Positions 23,419 to 30,969 of a stretch of DNA of 35,853 nt are shown one piece after another. The notes below the pieces were generated by a model. It was not told the DNA's origin. It did no database searches and saw only the letters and a program-made list of their open reading frames with translations. The position numbers and the translations under genes are program-made. This stretch comes from UMGS363 sp051891935 (lineage in GTDB: Bacteria > Bacillota > Clostridia > Oscillospirales > Ruminococcaceae): the NCBI GenBank assembly GCA_051891935.1, contig JBJFFR010000144.1, positions 1 through 35,853 on the forward strand. Reading direction: 5' to 3'. Numbering within the stretch: position 1 is the stretch's first letter; the number at the start of each line of letters is the position of its first letter.

Positions 23419-23975
23419 TCCTGACCGCCTCCGAAGTCAGCTGTCTTATCATTAAGATAATCCGAAAGCTGTTTGTAAAGTACGGGGTTGTCCTGCGCCA
23501 TAGCGTCAAAAACTTTGCTCTTGACCGCGTCAAAGCCCATTTCCGTAAGCTCCTTGTTTTTGATATCAAGGTTGCGCTTGTATGATGCAACTCGTATAAG
23601 TTCGGAAGCCTGTTTCATGACCTTCATCGGATCGGCATTCTGCAGATCTTCTTCTGAAAGGTTCTGAACATAGTTTAAAAGCAAATGCGACAGCAGCTGT
23701 ATAATGCCCTCTGTCGTATCAAGGTTAGGATTTCGGTTAAGCTCCTGCGTGATAGCCTTGAAGTTTTCCTGCGCTATCCGTATGCTTTCAAGCGATTCGC
23801 AAAGACCCTTTGCATATCGGAAAACCGCCTGCTGTGATATCTGCGTTCCCGTTGTGTCCCTTATGTATTCAACAATTTCCTTGTATGTAAAATTGTTGGA
23901 AGTTATCATGCTTTCGACTTCTGCCTTTACTTCGGGAGCGAGCAGGTCAATTTTTGAATGTTTTCTTCGTCCCAT
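23415..23975 (-). CDS. Mu gp27-like DUF3486 protein (putative small terminase)
   Basis: A 186-residue protein beginning MGRRKHSKIDLLAPEVKAEV, followed by a helix-turn-helix-type segment (YKEIVEYIRDTTGTQISQQA) and long helices. This is the DUF3486 family, gp27 in Mu, predicted to be the small terminase. It follows gp25- and gp26-like genes in the same order as Mu. The start at 23975 is chosen because the family begins there; GGTGG lies 3-4 nt upstream. Confidence 0.88.
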   Translation of the reverse strand: MGRRKHSKIDLLAPEVKAEVESMITSNNFTYKEIVEYIRDTTGTQISQQAVFRYAKGLCESLESIRIAQENFKAITQELNRNPNLDTTEGIIQLLSHLLLNYVQNLSEEDLQNADPMKVMKQASELIRVASYKRNLDIKNKELTEMGFDAVKSKVFDAMAQDNPVLYKQLSDYLNDKTADFGGGQE

Positions 23976-23986
23976 ATTCCACCGCC

Positions 23987-24310
23987 TTAAACGGTAACGC
24001 ACGGATCATCGATAACGCCTGCAAGCAGCTGTATGCCCTTCTGCGTAAGCTTGCCCTCGATCTCGTCCATGGGATAATCGGCAAGCTCCACCGCCTTCTG
24101 ACTGTCAATGTGACGTATGCGGATATATCCCGATTCTATGAGATAGTTCACGCTGTCCGCATATTCGTCCTTGTCTATTCCAAGAGCCGAGCGTATGGAT
24201 GAAAGCTTATTGTAGTCGATGCGGAGCATATTAATACCCCGAAGGACTTTGCCGTTATTCTCCACAAAATCTGCCGCACGAGCTTTTTTCATCATTGCTT
24301 CGGGATTCAT
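23987..24310 (-). CDS. Mu gp26-like small winged-helix protein
   Basis: A 107-residue protein with a winged-helix pattern (MLRIDYNKLSSIRSALGIDK, then DSVNYLIESGYIRIRHID and GKLTQKGIQLLAGVID). It has the size, order and shape of the gp26-type proteins found between gp25 and gp27 in Mu-like phages. Start and preceding stop overlap as TAATG. Function unknown; a DNA-binding or regulatory role is likely. Confidence 0.78.
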   Translation of the reverse strand: MNPEAMMKKARAADFVENNGKVLRGINMLRIDYNKLSSIRSALGIDKDEYADSVNYLIESGYIRIRHIDSQKAVELADYPMDEIEGKLTQKGIQLLAGVIDDPCVTV

Positions 24311-24603
24311 TAGGCGTTGCCTCCTTTACTTAATTCCATCAGTATTTCCATAATGCTGTCAAGCTTTTTATCTACCTTAGCCTGTTCACGAAAGTAGTCG
24401 TCCTTGGTAAGATAGTTGTCCTTGACACGGCGTATATCCTCGGTGTTTTTCTCAATATCCTTTTTGGCGACCTCAAACTCCTTGGAAGATACCTTGTTGT
24501 CGAGTTCCTTGAACGTTCTTGTAAGAAAGAATCCGATCACGCCGATCAGTATCGTCAGCACTCCGGAATATATGGATAAAACAGTAGTAATATCGATCGT
24601 CAT
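24310..24603 (-). CDS. Mu gp25-like membrane-anchored coiled-coil protein (DUF2730-like)
   Basis: A 97-residue protein from MTIDITTVLSIYSGVLTILI: one N-terminal transmembrane helix (residues about 8-27) then a charged coiled coil to the end. This is the layout of the Mu gp25/DUF2730 group and also of XhlA-type small proteins. The ATG at 24603 has GGGGTGGG 7 nt upstream; a GTG at 24615 lies inside that site. It is the first gene of the late operon. Confidence 0.78.
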   Translation of the reverse strand: MTIDITTVLSIYSGVLTILIGVIGFFLTRTFKELDNKVSSKEFEVAKKDIEKNTEDIRRVKDNYLTKDDYFREQAKVDKKLDSIMEILMELSKGGNA

Positions 24604-24620
24604 TTTTTGTCCCACCCCAT

Positions 24621-24667
24621 AAAAAAATAGTGTACAGTCAAACCTTACAGCTTAACTATACACTATT
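24621..24667 (-). terminator. Strong terminator at the end of the early operon
   Basis: On the minus strand an 18-bp stem with three G-U pairs (24650-24667 with 24626-24643), a 6-base loop, then a run of seven T residues. It lies between mor and the first late gene. Its upstream arm overlaps the -10 box of the late promoter. Confidence 0.9.
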
Positions 24668-24708
24668 ATTTATTACATATCCATTTTCACATGAGAAAAA
24701 ATTATGAT
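24655..24708 (-). promoter_or_regulatory. Candidate Mor-dependent late promoter
   Basis: A conserved element (24681-24708) with the dyad TTTTCACATGAGAAAA starts right after the mor stop. Its equivalent centre (24690.5) is 33 bp from the centre of a -10 box TATAGT (24655-24660, minus strand), the same spacing as at 200-242. There is no -35 match, as expected for Mor, which binds a dyad near -40. Transcription would start near 24648. Confidence 0.75.
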
Positions 24709-24710
24709 AA

Positions 24711-25040
24711 TTAAATTTTTATGTCCTCGTCAAAGAATGAGATCTGTCCGGGAAGCGGTGCAGACTTTACCTCGGCAATTACCGGGGAAACGATACGCCG
24801 TATAGATACCTCTGCAAGATTATATTCCCGGGCAAGCTCCGAGTAGTTATACCCGTTAAATTTGCGCCGTATTTCCTCATTTCTAAGGTTTGAAGTTAGG
24901 GTATCGGGCTTGCAGACATAAATGAATGAGCCTGCATAGTTTTTGACCAGCTTTTTGTACGCTTCAATACCTATGCACTCTGCAAGCTCACGCTGATCGG
25001 CATCGAGGTCTTCTATTTCAAGGTTATCAAGCAGGCTCAT
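24711..25040 (-). CDS. mor: Mor-family transcription activator of late genes
   Basis: A 109-residue protein of the Mor/C family: an N-terminal dimer part (LDADQRELAECIGIEAYKKL), the beta strand SFIYVCKPDTL, then the helix-turn-helix KFNGYNYSELAREYNLAEVS followed by IRRIVSPV. In Mu, Mor switches on middle transcription; no separate C activator is seen here, so this one protein may drive the late operon directly. The start at 25040 is used because AAAGGA lies 8 nt upstream; the ATG at 25049 overlaps that site. It is the last gene of the early operon. Confidence 0.93.
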   Translation of the reverse strand: MSLLDNLEIEDLDADQRELAECIGIEAYKKLVKNYAGSFIYVCKPDTLTSNLRNEEIRRKFNGYNYSELAREYNLAEVSIRRIVSPVIAEVKSAPLPGQISFFDEDIKI

Positions 25041-25058
25041 TGCGTTCATCCTTTCTTG

Positions 25059-25457
25059 CTATTTTACAAGCGTGATTGACTTGTTATTTTTGATAAAATG
25101 TGATTTCAGCGTTCGGAACGATCCGAAATATGGCAGGTAATACTTATAATTCATCATTTTGGAATTTTCTTTTATAAAACGGTTATATTCCCGTTTCCCA
25201 AACTGCTTTATAAAGTCTGCTTTTTGCTTTCCCGTCAGAATACTTTTCTTACCCTCATAACAGAATCTTCTACGAATCTCGCAGTCTTTGATCAGCCATT
25301 CACCCTTGAAAATTCCGTCAACAAATACCATATATACAAACTTTGTTTTTGATTGGGGTCTTAGTGCCACACTGACATTATATCCATCTATGAGAAATTC
25401 AGCATATCCAAACGGTGTAAGCTTTGTTTCTGCCACCTTCCAATCATCAGCTGTCAT
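25059..25457 (-). CDS. Phage protein of unknown function, 132 aa
   Basis: A 132-residue basic protein beginning MTADDWKVAETKLTPFGYAE with VFVDGIFKGEWLIKDCEIRR in the middle and a lysine-rich C terminus (HFIKNNKSITLVK). The pattern resembles a conserved protein seen in many clostridial phages and mobile elements but without assigned function. It overlaps the preceding gene and sits 18 bp before mor in the early operon. Confidence 0.75.
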   Translation of the reverse strand: MTADDWKVAETKLTPFGYAEFLIDGYNVSVALRPQSKTKFVYMVFVDGIFKGEWLIKDCEIRRRFCYEGKKSILTGKQKADFIKQFGKREYNRFIKENSKMMNYKYYLPYFGSFRTLKSHFIKNNKSITLVK

Positions 25458-25731
25458 TGTTTTTTTCCTCTTTCTCCGAAAACTGAAATACGACCCTATT
25501 GAGAACAGCTAACGTATCAAGCAGATCCATATCCTCATCACCCATTATTTTTATAAGCATTGCGTGTATTGCATTCAGCATACAAAAAATATCCTCTGTC
25601 ATATCTCCGTTTTCGGATATTTCTATCGGGGACATACAATTCAGTTCTCTGTCGTCTTCGTTTTTATACGCATCGCTCAAAGCAATGATAAAGGTTAGGG
25701 TTTTCTGTTCTCTTTCTTGACTATTTTCCAT
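25447..25731 (-). CDS. Small acidic protein of unknown function, 94 aa
   Basis: A 94-residue acidic protein (MENSQEREQKTLTFIIALSD; MLNAIHAMLIKIMGDEDMDL). GAGGT precedes its ATG and it overlaps both neighbours, as is usual in this compact early operon. It has no recognised domain and is predicted to be mostly helical. Confidence 0.7.
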   Translation of the reverse strand: MENSQEREQKTLTFIIALSDAYKNEDDRELNCMSPIEISENGDMTEDIFCMLNAIHAMLIKIMGDEDMDLLDTLAVLNRVVFQFSEKEEKNNDS

Positions 25732-25957
25732 ATTGATTACCTCTTTTCATTTTTATTGCAGCACCGTTTCTGTACTCGCTGCATTCGTCGTATTCTTTCT
25801 TTCGATACCGGGACTTTGGACTGCTGCCTATCATGTAGCAGCAGTCCTCACAGTTGTAACAATACGCATCATCGGCACGCTTTATATCAAAGCTTGCTTC
25901 AACATTGAGCCGGCAAGTATTGCAGGGACAATCTCCGCATGGGTAAGCGCAGGTCAT
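25721..25957 (-). CDS. Cysteine-rich small protein, 78 aa
   Basis: Eleven cysteines, most in two clusters (CAYPCGDCPCNTC and CYNCEDCCY), suggest a zinc-binding or redox protein. The ATG at 25957 overlaps the stop of the upstream gene (ATGA), the junction used repeatedly here; upstream in-frame starts lie inside that gene. Family not recognised. Confidence 0.68.
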   Translation of the reverse strand: MTCAYPCGDCPCNTCRLNVEASFDIKRADDAYCYNCEDCCYMIGSSPKSRYRKKEYDECSEYRNGAAIKMKRGNQYGK

Positions 25958-26313
25958 TCCGCCCATATCTCCGTAACCGCCCTCGGCTTTTCCTTTATGT
26001 GCTTTATATCCGTAATGCACCGATTTGTTACAAAAACCAGTCCGTCAAAAACATAAAGAGCACAGCCTGCGTGCCTGTTCCACCAGTCGACTGTCATCAC
26101 CGCAATGTTTTCAAATGCCCCTTTAAAGAAGATCTTTCCCCTTTCCGGCTGAAACCTCTGGAGAACATTGCCCATACCGTGCCGATAGATATAGTCTACT
26201 ATGCTGTCTTTAAGACCTACAGCCGTCCTGTCCCTTACCGTAAGGATCAGAACCTTGCGGCGTGCGGCAAGACAGAGAATTTTCTGAACCTGCTCGTCTG
26301 TGAACTGTTCCAT
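25954..26313 (-). CDS. Phage protein of unknown function, 119 aa
   Basis: A 119-residue protein beginning MEQFTDEQVQKILCLAARRK, with several tryptophans (TVDWWNRHAG). AAGGACGGGAAGC precedes its ATG, and the ATG overlaps the stop of the GemA-type gene. It has no recognised domain. Confidence 0.7.
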   Translation of the reverse strand: MEQFTDEQVQKILCLAARRKVLILTVRDRTAVGLKDSIVDYIYRHGMGNVLQRFQPERGKIFFKGAFENIAVMTVDWWNRHAGCALYVFDGLVFVTNRCITDIKHIKEKPRAVTEIWAE

Positions 26314-26810
26314 CAGCTTCCCGTCCTTTTCACACGCCGCTCTGCAGACCGTACATACATTTTCAGCTTCTCGATGAGCTTTGCACCATTTTCAAAATTT
26401 ACCCATTCAAAGATGTGTTCCCCTTCAACGGTTGTAATGCCCAATTCCTTACGAATTGCACCTGCCATTCTTTTCCCTGCCATACTCTTATCCGCCGCAA
26501 CGCCGTCCAGCTCCATAAGTCGATATACAAGCCTCCATGCAAGGGACTGTTGTTCGGGTGTCATCATTCCCGGTACCCTTGGTCTGTAAGCTCTCGGTTT
26601 TCTTTCTTCAAGCGGTTTGGTACGGTTCTTAAGCTTCAAGCGTTCCGTCAGCTCATGTATGACCGATTTTGTTTCGCCGGGAGTAAGCTCTGTCGTGGAT
26701 TCCTTTCCCGTGATGCTGTAAATCAGAGCGTGGCGGTCATCGTCACTCATTCCAAGCTCACGGCAAAAGGCGAAAATTGATTTTCTTTCCTGTGCTGTCA
26801 TTGAGTTCAC
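26313..26810 (-). CDS. GemA/Gp16-type early regulatory protein
   Basis: A 165-residue protein of the Mu gp16/GemA (DUF1018) family: LGMSDDDRHALIYSITGKES, then TPEQQSLAWRLVYRLMELDG and a C-terminal helical part. In Mu, gemA affects host gene expression and DNA supercoiling; the exact mechanism is not settled. The place in the early operon between Gam-like and mor genes is the same as in Mu-like phages. GGAAGG precedes its ATG. Confidence 0.9.
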   Translation of the reverse strand: MNSMTAQERKSIFAFCRELGMSDDDRHALIYSITGKESTTELTPGETKSVIHELTERLKLKNRTKPLEERKPRAYRPRVPGMMTPEQQSLAWRLVYRLMELDGVAADKSMAGKRMAGAIRKELGITTVEGEHIFEWVNFENGAKLIEKLKMYVRSAERRVKRTGS

Positions 26811-26864
26811 CTTCCTTTCGGTTATGCAGCACAGGCAGGATCGCTCCTGCCCGTTTTTATTTTA

Positions 26865-27173
26865 TTAGGTGATCGTAAACTTCATTGTTTCGTTCTGTAC
26901 AGCATACTTGTCATACAGATCGAGTTCAAGCTTTTTAAGCTTCTTGGAATCCACACGTTCTGTAACGACCTTCTTGTATCTGACTGTGAAAACATCGATA
27001 TCCATCTCTTCAAGACCGTTTGAAACCATGACCTCTTTGATTTCAGCCTTAGCCGCTTCCGCCTGAGCTTCAAGCTCCTTCTTAGTCTGTTCGATGCTCT
27101 TGATGTCTCTGATAAGCTCTGTAAGATGCTTAACATCGATTTTCTTTTTCTTTTTTACAACTGCTTTTGTCAT
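26865..27173 (-). CDS. Small coiled-coil protein, Gam- or Gp157-like
   Basis: A 102-residue protein: a lysine-rich start (MTKAVVKKKKKIDVKHLTEL), a coiled coil with IEQTKKELEAQAEAAKAEIK, then a beta end (FTVRYKKVVTERVDSKKLKK and NETMKFTIT). This layout is shared by short Gp157-like proteins and resembles the dimer part of Mu Gam, a DNA-end binding protein. Position after the transposition genes supports a Gam-like job, but the protein is shorter than Mu Gam, so the call is tentative. Confidence 0.65.
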   Translation of the reverse strand: MTKAVVKKKKKIDVKHLTELIRDIKSIEQTKKELEAQAEAAKAEIKEVMVSNGLEEMDIDVFTVRYKKVVTERVDSKKLKKLELDLYDKYAVQNETMKFTIT

Positions 27174-27260
27174 AATATCAGACCCTTTCTGTGATTTTTC
27201 CTTGACTCTGCGTTAGGGACTTGTCACCCGTCAGTACAAATGCACCGAGCCGCATTAAGG

Positions 27261-27280
27261 AAGAGCAGCGAACTGCTCTT
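27261..27280 (-). other. Perfect hairpin at the stop of the membrane protein gene
   Basis: AAGAGCAG and CTGCTCTT form an 8-bp stem with a CGAA loop (TTCG on the minus strand). No T-run follows on the minus strand, so it may be an RNA processing or stability element rather than a terminator. The region 27174-27260 holds no gene. Confidence 0.55.
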
Positions 27281-27477
27281 TATTTATGTACATTTGCTCT
27301 GATCTGCCACCCGAGCCATACAAGCAAAGCCATAAGCGGCAGTACAAAAACTTCACCGCCGATGTTGCCGGGAGTGCGGCTGCCGTAGGCTTCCGCAGCC
27401 GCTCCGATGAAACCGTATATCATTGCGCCCAGCAGCATTAAAAGTATGCTGCGGACGATCTTATCAAGCTTTTTCAT
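27280..27477 (-). CDS. Small membrane protein, two transmembrane helices
   Basis: A 65-residue protein with hydrophobic stretches at residues about 10-28 (SILLMLLGAMIYGFIGAAAE) and 43-60 (VFVLPLMALLVWLGWQI). Start overlaps the stop of the preceding 58-aa gene (ATGA). No family recognised; possibly an early membrane-acting moron-like protein. Confidence 0.65.
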   Translation of the reverse strand: MKKLDKIVRSILLMLLGAMIYGFIGAAAEAYGSRTPGNIGGEVFVLPLMALLVWLGWQIRANVHK

Positions 27478-27650
27478 TTCGTATTCTCCTTTTTGTAACG
27501 GGTAATGGTCTTACCCGTGTGTTTGTTGTACAGAGTGATCGTGTTTTCCGTTTCGGAGCAGACGAGGTAATGATCTACCACAAGCCTTAGGCTGTCGATT
27601 ATTTCCTTCTGACGCCTTGTCGGGCGGCTTGGTCTTATTGTTTTGCTCAT
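27474..27650 (-). CDS. Small basic protein, 58 aa
   Basis: A 58-codon frame MSKTIRPSRPTRRQKEIIDS, then LYNKHTGKTITRYKKENTK. It starts one base inside the stop of the ATPase gene (TAATG, with AAGGAGG 6-8 nt upstream) and its stop overlaps the start of the membrane protein gene. Both junctions are the translational-coupling type used in this operon, which supports it as a real gene. Function unknown. Confidence 0.7.
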   Translation of the reverse strand: MSKTIRPSRPTRRQKEIIDSLRLVVDHYLVCSETENTITLYNKHTGKTITRYKKENTK

Positions 27651-28609
27651 TATACTGCCTCCTTCAACGTCCTGATATCAAGTCCGGCAAGGTCAAGCTC
27701 CATAAACTTTGCCATAGAAACAAGTCCCTTAAGATCATATTTTCCGTTGTCGTAAGCATTGGAAAAGAGATTGACCGCACCTCTGATCGCCTGCTGGGTC
27801 TGTGAGATCTGCCACAAGAAATCTATTTCCGCCTCCATGTTTTTATCGGCAAGAATAGGGAACAGCAGCATAATGTCTTCACGCTTTATTTTCTTTGTGC
27901 TGCACATCCTTGTCTGTTTGGTTCGGTTGTTTATCTGAGCGAATTCCGCTTTTCGGTTGCTGCCGAGCCTGCGGACAGTTTCATTGTTTCCGATAAACAT
28001 AATTCCAAGCGTCTGATTTTTGTCACGAAAATAATCGGAGAAGGAACGAAGTGTTTCGATCGTTTTAATCGGAAGGTGCTGCGCTTCATCGAAGATAAGC
28101 ACCATTCCGTCTGCAAGCTTTCCTACAATGTTCATCCACATATCGTCCAGCGTGGATGACGTCGGAGCATTAATAGCGTTTGCAAGGATCTTTAAAGTGC
28201 TTTTTATTGAGGTTAAACAAGGATTTAAGGCGATATATACTGCGCTGTTGGGGTTATCGGCAACATATTTCTGTGCCGCTTTCGTCTTTCCTATGCCTGC
28301 ATCACCTGCGAACACCGCAAGTCCGCCCTTTACATGGCATATTCTGATCGTGTCGTAAACCTTCTTGGAAATCGAGGTGTTTGCATACTCAATTTCATGG
28401 TATGTATCGCTGAAATCTGCCTTAAGATTGAAGTAATCAGCCATTTTGCGGATGTACTTATCGGTATCTCCCTTATATGTACCCTTTCTGATCGGAGTAA
28501 GAATGGAAGATGATATTCCGAGGATCTTCGCAGCCTCTTCTTGACTGGGCTGCTCCGCTATGAATTCATTCAGCTTGTCAATGACAGCTTGGTATTCGCT
28601 GCTGTACAT
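27650..28609 (-). CDS. MuB-like AAA+ ATPase, transposition target selector
   Basis: A 319-residue protein with an N-terminal helix-turn-helix (residues about 18-45, PSQEEAAKILGISSSILTPI), Walker A GDAGIGKT (102-109) and Walker B LIFDEAQ (171-177). MuB family ATPases bind DNA, deliver target DNA to the transposase and protect the phage from self-insertion. It directly follows the transposase gene, with AGGAGG encoded in the last transposase codons. Confidence 0.93.
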   Translation of the reverse strand: MYSSEYQAVIDKLNEFIAEQPSQEEAAKILGISSSILTPIRKGTYKGDTDKYIRKMADYFNLKADFSDTYHEIEYANTSISKKVYDTIRICHVKGGLAVFAGDAGIGKTKAAQKYVADNPNSAVYIALNPCLTSIKSTLKILANAINAPTSSTLDDMWMNIVGKLADGMVLIFDEAQHLPIKTIETLRSFSDYFRDKNQTLGIMFIGNNETVRRLGSNRKAEFAQINNRTKQTRMCSTKKIKREDIMLLFPILADKNMEAEIDFLWQISQTQQAIRGAVNLFSNAYDNGKYDLKGLVSMAKFMELDLAGLDIRTLKEAV

Positions 28610-28611
28610 AA

Positions 28612-30618
28612 TTATTCCTCCTCAAATTGATATGATATTTTTCTCTTGGCGGCTCTTTCCGCCATTTTTTCAAGGTCAATATCAAGCTCCTCCGCACCTG
28701 CAGCTTTCTTTGCAGATTCCTTTATAGTAACGGGCTCTATGCAGGTAGGCGCTTTGAATTGAGCCTTATCAATGTTTTTATGAGCTTCTGCAACCGCAAG
28801 TGCAAGAGCATCGATCTTTGCATCGCCCATAAGCTCTGCTCCGCACTCTTTGATCTTTCGTATCTGACGGGCAACGAGTGCCTGACGAGCTGCAATGTCT
28901 TCATTATTGCTGGTAATGTAATCAACAAATATGCTGAGATCCATTTTCCAGTTGCCTATGTAGGTATCTTCCTTATCATAGATGCGCACATATTCAAGGT
29001 CTGACGGATCATATCGTACATATACTTCCTGACCGACCCAACGCCAGCTGTCTTCACCGCTGTTGTACCAAAGCTTCTCACCGGATACGGTAACATACAC
29101 TCCGTTTTCACGGACTTTCTGATACCTTGTCGATCGCATGAGCAGTAAATTCAGCGTGGATTCATCGCACATTCGTAGCGTTCTGCGTTTTATGGACTTG
29201 CTCCAAGCTTCGCAGCGGTTCATTCCCTTGAACTGCTTTTCATATCCGCCGTACTCGGAGCAGTTGTACTGTCCGTCCAGCAGGATATCTATCTTTTCTC
29301 TGATTTCGCAGTCGTAAGGCACATATCCATGCTTCAGCTGATACTTGAGGCTTTCCGGGCGTTCGATTATATTGCCGCCCGTGAATGTTGCCATAGTCCT
29401 TGAAATGGTGTTTTTAAGCGTTAAAAACATTCTTTCGATAGGCTTTGCACGTCCGTTGCAGACGAGAGCGTTCACCATTTTGATACCAAGTCTGTCCAGT
29501 ATAGTGGGCGGATTCGGTATGTTTTCCTGACTTTTGCGGCTTCTGTGTCCCTTTCCGCCGATGTCGTGCGTAAGGAATTCGGTACCGTTATCAACATACA
29601 GTATCTTGGGTATTCCGCAGCGCATTATTGCGTGTCGGAGTGCAAGCACCGTAGAATGTGAAGATGGGTTTTCGGTAATGTTCCAACCGACAAGAGCCTC
29701 TGTTTTGGCATCCAGTATTCCCGTGATATACAAGCGGTGTTTCCGTTCGCCGTCATCTGTTCGGGTCACAAAGTCAAATGTGTGGTTGTCCGCAACCCAT
29801 ACATCGTTGGCTTCAATATCTTCATAAAGCCTTTCGATATACGGCAGACATTCATCCACACATTCCTTCTGGGATTTACGGAAGAATTTGACCACAGCTT
29901 CGGGAAGCGTGTCTATCTGCCTTCTGAATGTCCGTTCACTTGCAATGTCGGGGAGATATTCCGGGTAATGCTCTCCAGTCCATGTCAGCGTAAGCTTGTA
30001 GCAGTCGCGGACAGGAAGCTCATTATCACAGAGATAAAGGTTGTAAAAGGTTTCAAGAACAGGCTTTGGAATACTGCTCTTTCCCTTATTCCAAGCTCCT
30101 CGGTTATCAACAAGTCCCTGCAGGTCGTTTTCCTTATACGCTTTGTATTTGCGGTAAAGGATGTCCTTGCTTATCGCTATTCCGTGTTCAGCTAAATATT
30201 CTCGCTTCAAACGCTTGGTTTCGGCGATGAAGCACATATCACCTTCGGCAAGGTTGGAATATTCACTTCGCCTGATGCGCCATTCACGGAGCAGATCTGT
30301 CCAGAAGGTTATCTGTTCACGCTCTTCTGCGCTGAACTGTCCGAATTCCTTTTTGACAACGATTTTAGTATGTTTGATTTTCGGCTTGGATTCTTCCTGC
30401 ACCTTTGGTAAACAAAGCTGCGCTTCGTTTACAAGCTTTCCGTAATACCTGCTCTGCAGCTCCTGCGGAAGTGCGGAAATGGGGATAAGATATTTAGGTC
30501 GATTCTTTTCATTTACGGTCTGTTCAGCTTCAAGTTTACCTTCTTGAATAGTCTTTTTGACATATCTTTCCGAACACCCTTTAAGCTCCGCCACTTCCTT
30601 GACGGTAAGATACTCCAT
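28612..30618 (-). CDS. DDE transposase, MuA family
   Basis: A 668-residue protein. Residues 1-55 form an N-terminal DNA-binding domain (VKEVAELKGCSERYVKKTIQ). The catalytic core of the retroviral-integrase fold has Asp277 (VADNHTFDF), Asp343 (YVDNGTEF) and Glu395 (GRAKPIERMF), with the spacing of the MuA group. A beta-barrel domain follows (about 500-570), and a C-terminal charged part that in MuA contacts MuB. It cuts the phage ends, joins them to target DNA with a 5-bp stagger, and drives replicative transposition. AGGAGG lies before the ATG. Confidence 0.96.
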   Translation of the reverse strand: MEYLTVKEVAELKGCSERYVKKTIQEGKLEAEQTVNEKNRPKYLIPISALPQELQSRYYGKLVNEAQLCLPKVQEESKPKIKHTKIVVKKEFGQFSAEEREQITFWTDLLREWRIRRSEYSNLAEGDMCFIAETKRLKREYLAEHGIAISKDILYRKYKAYKENDLQGLVDNRGAWNKGKSSIPKPVLETFYNLYLCDNELPVRDCYKLTLTWTGEHYPEYLPDIASERTFRRQIDTLPEAVVKFFRKSQKECVDECLPYIERLYEDIEANDVWVADNHTFDFVTRTDDGERKHRLYITGILDAKTEALVGWNITENPSSHSTVLALRHAIMRCGIPKILYVDNGTEFLTHDIGGKGHRSRKSQENIPNPPTILDRLGIKMVNALVCNGRAKPIERMFLTLKNTISRTMATFTGGNIIERPESLKYQLKHGYVPYDCEIREKIDILLDGQYNCSEYGGYEKQFKGMNRCEAWSKSIKRRTLRMCDESTLNLLLMRSTRYQKVRENGVYVTVSGEKLWYNSGEDSWRWVGQEVYVRYDPSDLEYVRIYDKEDTYIGNWKMDLSIFVDYITSNNEDIAARQALVARQIRKIKECGAELMGDAKIDALALAVAEAHKNIDKAQFKAPTCIEPVTIKESAKKAAGAEELDIDLEKMAERAAKRKISYQFEEE

Positions 30619-30669
30619 TTCCGAACCTCCTTAAAAAATTTTGAAAAAAGGCTTGCATTTTTGCTCCAC

Positions 30670-30692
30670 CTCTGATATACTATTAATCAGAG
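30670..30692 (-). promoter_or_regulatory. Palindrome upstream of the transposase gene
   Basis: CTCTGAT and ATCAGAG (30670-30676 and 30686-30692) with a 9-base centre overlap the stop of the preceding gene. In RNA this is a stem-loop about 50 nt before the transposase start; in DNA it could be an operator. A 25-codon frame starting MQAFFQNFLRRFG overlaps the transposase ribosome site and could be a leader. Confidence 0.45.
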
Positions 30693-30887
30693 CGGAACAC
30701 TTGTTTTATTTAGACTTGTGAGGAAATCCTCGGTTTCGGTCAGGATCGTAAGAATGGTTGCTGCATTCTTCCTGACCTGTTCCGGCTCTATTTTTATACC
30801 CTCCGGGTTTACCGAGAGTTCCATAAGAGCCTTACCTGCTCCACAGGCATATCCGAGCATTTCCGCCCGGAACTGTTCTGTTGTCAT
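30687..30887 (-). CDS. Small protein of unknown function, 66 aa
   Basis: A 66-residue acidic helical protein (MTTEQFRAEMLGYACGAGKA; KNAATILTILTETEDFL). GGTGAT lies before the ATG at 30887; an in-frame GTG at 30896 is also possible and would add three residues. It is the gene just before the transposase. No family recognised. Confidence 0.62.
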   Translation of the reverse strand: MTTEQFRAEMLGYACGAGKALMELSVNPEGIKIEPEQVRKNAATILTILTETEDFLTSLNKTSVPL

Positions 30888-30897
30888 TGGTATCACC

Positions 30898-30969
30898 GTC
30901 CTTGTTGGTCTGTCTCGTCAGCGTTGGTAGACCATCTCCAACGGACAGCGGAAGCTCCGCTGTTTCGAC
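30898..30969 (-). other. Structured intergenic stretch in the early operon
   Basis: The stretch holds a perfect 8-bp hairpin (ACAGCGGA and TCCGCTGT, 30945-30963) and, beside it, GTTGG/CCAAC and GGTCT/AGACC arms that could pair in alternative ways. No T-run follows, so it is not an ordinary terminator. No gene is present. Confidence 0.4.
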
